Source of the DNA: Opitutaceae bacterium
Lineage (GTDB): Bacteria; Verrucomicrobiota; Verrucomicrobiia; Opitutales; Opitutaceae
Length of the DNA: 22,951 nt
Direction of reading: 5' to 3'
NCBI GenBank assembly: GCA_020847775.1
Contig: JADLBI010000083.1
Coordinates: 1-22,951 of the forward strand
The translations under genes and the position numbers were made by a program. Each line of letters starts with the position of its first letter. Position 1 is the stretch's first letter. The notes below the pieces were generated by a model. It was not told where the DNA came from and did not search any database. It was given only the letters and a program-made list of their open reading frames with translations. Below, one piece after another: positions 21,471-22,951 of this stretch.

Positions 21471-22951
21471 ATGAAAACCTACCAATATGTGAATTATCTC
21501 TGGGATGACGCCAAAGCCGCGTCGCTCGATCAGGTTGAGCGCCTCGTCTATCGCTCCAACCTCCTCGGCAGCGACCAACGCGTCACCAACACTGGCGGCG
21601 GCAACACGTCGTCCAAGCTCGTTGAAAAAGATCCGCTCTCCGGCGAAAACGTCGAAGTCCTCTGGGTCAAAGGCTCCGGCGGCGACCTCCGCACCTCGAA
21701 GCGCGAGAACTTCTCGTCGCTCTACCAGGACAAGCTCATCGCGCTCCAAAAAGTTTACGCCGCACGCAAGGACAAGGGCCTCAAGTCGCAGGCCGAGGAC
21801 GACATGGTGGGCATGTATACGCACACCACGTTCAACCTCAACCCGCGCGCCTCGTCCATTGACACGCCGCTGCACAGCTTCATCCCGGCGAAGTTCGTGG
21901 ATCACATGCACCCCAACGCGATCATCTCGATCGCGGCCTCGGCCAACTGCGAGAAGCTCACGCAGGAAATCTTTGGCGGCGAAATGGCTTACGTGAAGTG
22001 GATGCGCCCCGGCTTCGAGCTCGGCCTCGCCATGCAGGAAATCTGCAAAGCGAATCCGAAGGTGAAGTCGATCATGATGGGCCAGCACGGCTTCATCTCG
22101 TGGGACGACGAAGAGAAGGCCTGCTACACCTACACGCTCGACTGCATTGAGAAAGCCTCCGCCTACATCGAGGCGAAATACGCCGCGAAGGGCGGCGACG
22201 CCGCGGCCTTCGGCGGCGCGAAATACCAGACGCTCGAAGAAGGCCAGCGGCGCGCGACCTTCGCCGCGATCCTCCCTTGGCTGCGCGGGCAGGTGTCGCA
22301 GCAGAAACGCTTCATCGGCACGATTCAGGACGACGCGAAGATCCTGCGCTTCGTCAACTCGCAGGACGCCGCGCGCCTCGCTGAACTCGGCACGAGCTGC
22401 CCCGACCACTTCCTGCGCACCAAGATCAAGCCGCTCTACGTGGATTGGAACCCGCAGGCTGAGGACCTCGCCGCGCTCAAGGCCAAACTCACCGCCGGCC
22501 TCGTTGCCTACCGCAAGGACTACGCCGCCTATTACGCGAAGTGCAAACACGCCAACTCGCCCGCGCAGCGCGACCCGAACCCGACCGTCGTGCTCATCCC
22601 CGGTCTCGGCCTGATCGCCTGGGGCACGGACAAGTCGGAGTCCCGCGTCACCGCCGAGTTCTATAACTGCGCCGTCGAAGTCATGCGCGGTGCCGAGGCG
22701 ATTGATAAGTATATCGCCCTGCCGCAACAGGAGGCCTTCGACATCGAATACTGGCTGCTCGAAGAGGCGAAGCTCAAGCGCATGCCCGCTGAGAAGGAAC
22801 TCGCCCGCCAGACGATCATCGTCGTCGGTGCCGGCTCCGGCATCGGCAAGGAAACCGCGCACCGCCTGGTGAAGGAAGGCGCGCACGTGGTCTGCGTGGA
22901 CCTCAACGAGGAAGCCGCCAAGGCGACCGCGAAGGAGATCACCGACGCGCA
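21471..22951 (+). CDS. Bifunctional rhamnulose-1-phosphate aldolase / short-chain dehydrogenase (3' end outside window)
   Basis: The frame opens at ATG 21471 and runs off the window with no stop; 493 codons are visible of a family usually near 700. The N-terminal aldolase domain shows 'NTGGGNTSSKL' (40-49), 'VKGSGGDL', 'SIDTPLHSFIP', the zinc pair His145 and His147 in 'VDHMHPNAI', and His206 in 'GQHGF'. From about residue 445 a Rossmann fold begins with 'IIVVGAGSGIGKETA' and 'VVCVDLNEE'. This is the RhaD-SDR fusion that splits L-rhamnulose-1-phosphate to dihydroxyacetone phosphate and lactaldehyde and oxidises the lactaldehyde. It lies 17 bases after the class II aldolase gene, in one operon. 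Confidence 0.92.
   Translation, partial: MKTYQYVNYLWDDAKAASLDQVERLVYRSNLLGSDQRVTNTGGGNTSSKLVEKDPLSGENVEVLWVKGSGGDLRTSKRENFSSLYQDKLIALQKVYAARKDKGLKSQAEDDMVGMYTHTTFNLNPRASSIDTPLHSFIPAKFVDHMHPNAIISIAASANCEKLTQEIFGGEMAYVKWMRPGFELGLAMQEICKANPKVKSIMMGQHGFISWDDEEKACYTYTLDCIEKASAYIEAKYAAKGGDAAAFGGAKYQTLEEGQRRATFAAILPWLRGQVSQQKRFIGTIQDDAKILRFVNSQDAARLAELGTSCPDHFLRTKIKPLYVDWNPQAEDLAALKAKLTAGLVAYRKDYAAYYAKCKHANSPAQRDPNPTVVLIPGLGLIAWGTDKSESRVTAEFYNCAVEVMRGAEAIDKYIALPQQEAFDIEYWLLEEAKLKRMPAEKELARQTIIVVGAGSGIGKETAHRLVKEGAHVVCVDLNEEAAKATAKEITDA

Noticed and set aside
21450..22886. A 478-residue open frame on the minus strand opposite the rhamnulose-1-phosphate aldolase gene
   Set aside because: It is a codon-bias shadow of a clearly homologous gene on the plus strand. 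Its sequence is rich in repetitive Arg, Gly and Val and shows no family motif.

Overview
The window is GC-rich (by eye around 65%) and densely coded. It looks like a chromosomal piece of a Verrucomicrobiota bacterium, most likely Opitutaceae. The basis is DapL for lysine synthesis, a fused rhamnulose-1-phosphate aldolase/dehydrogenase, an AniA-type NirK with a fused cytochrome c, and repeated GC-rich intergenic palindromes. The taxonomic call is inference from gene content and was not searched. I found no rRNA, tRNA, CRISPR array, transposase or integrase.

Layout. 3-689 (+): the end of a protein resembling the C-terminal beta-sandwich region of glycoside hydrolases. 690-1021: no gene seen. 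1022-2125 (+): an exported protein with two Tudor/SH3-like repeats. 2135-5168 (-): the run pyrH, frr, proB, GNAT. 5250-11782 (-): a nitrite-reduction and NO-handling island. In transcription order it holds a YwiC-like membrane protein, nirK with an in-frame TAG, a NirV-like FGE-fold protein, a SCO copper chaperone, a DUF2249 protein, a CopD-like membrane protein, a Crp/Fnr regulator of the cysteine-poor (DNR-like) type, a group III truncated hemoglobin and the di-iron repair protein Ric. 12054-12890 (-) and 12962-13807 (+): a phytanoyl-CoA-dioxygenase-like oxygenase divergent from an AraC regulator. 13821-14477 (-): a HAD phosphatase. 14583-18227 (+): a four-gene Mla/MCE lipid-transport operon with a STAS domain fused to the permease. 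18258-19481 (-) and 19583-20425 (+): dapL and a PanC homologue that has lost most catalytic-motif residues. 20426-20691: an intergenic region with two inverted repeats. 20692 to the end (+): a class II aldolase and a rhamnulose-1-phosphate aldolase/SDR cut by the window edge.

How the genes work together. NirK makes NO from nitrite. SCO, NirV and perhaps the CopD-like protein would support its copper sites. The DNR-like regulator would sense NO or low oxygen, and the hemoglobin and Ric would deal with NO and damaged iron centres. No NO reductase is visible here. The FNR/DNR-type boxes upstream of ric and of the YwiC-like gene sit in matching class II promoter geometry, with the predicted transcription start at the ATG. 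This suggests leaderless mRNAs, and the near absence of Shine-Dalgarno motifs across the window fits that.

Main points to check: the TAG in nirK, the leaderless DNR promoters, the degenerate PanC motifs, and the direct repeats in the AraC/dioxygenase spacer.
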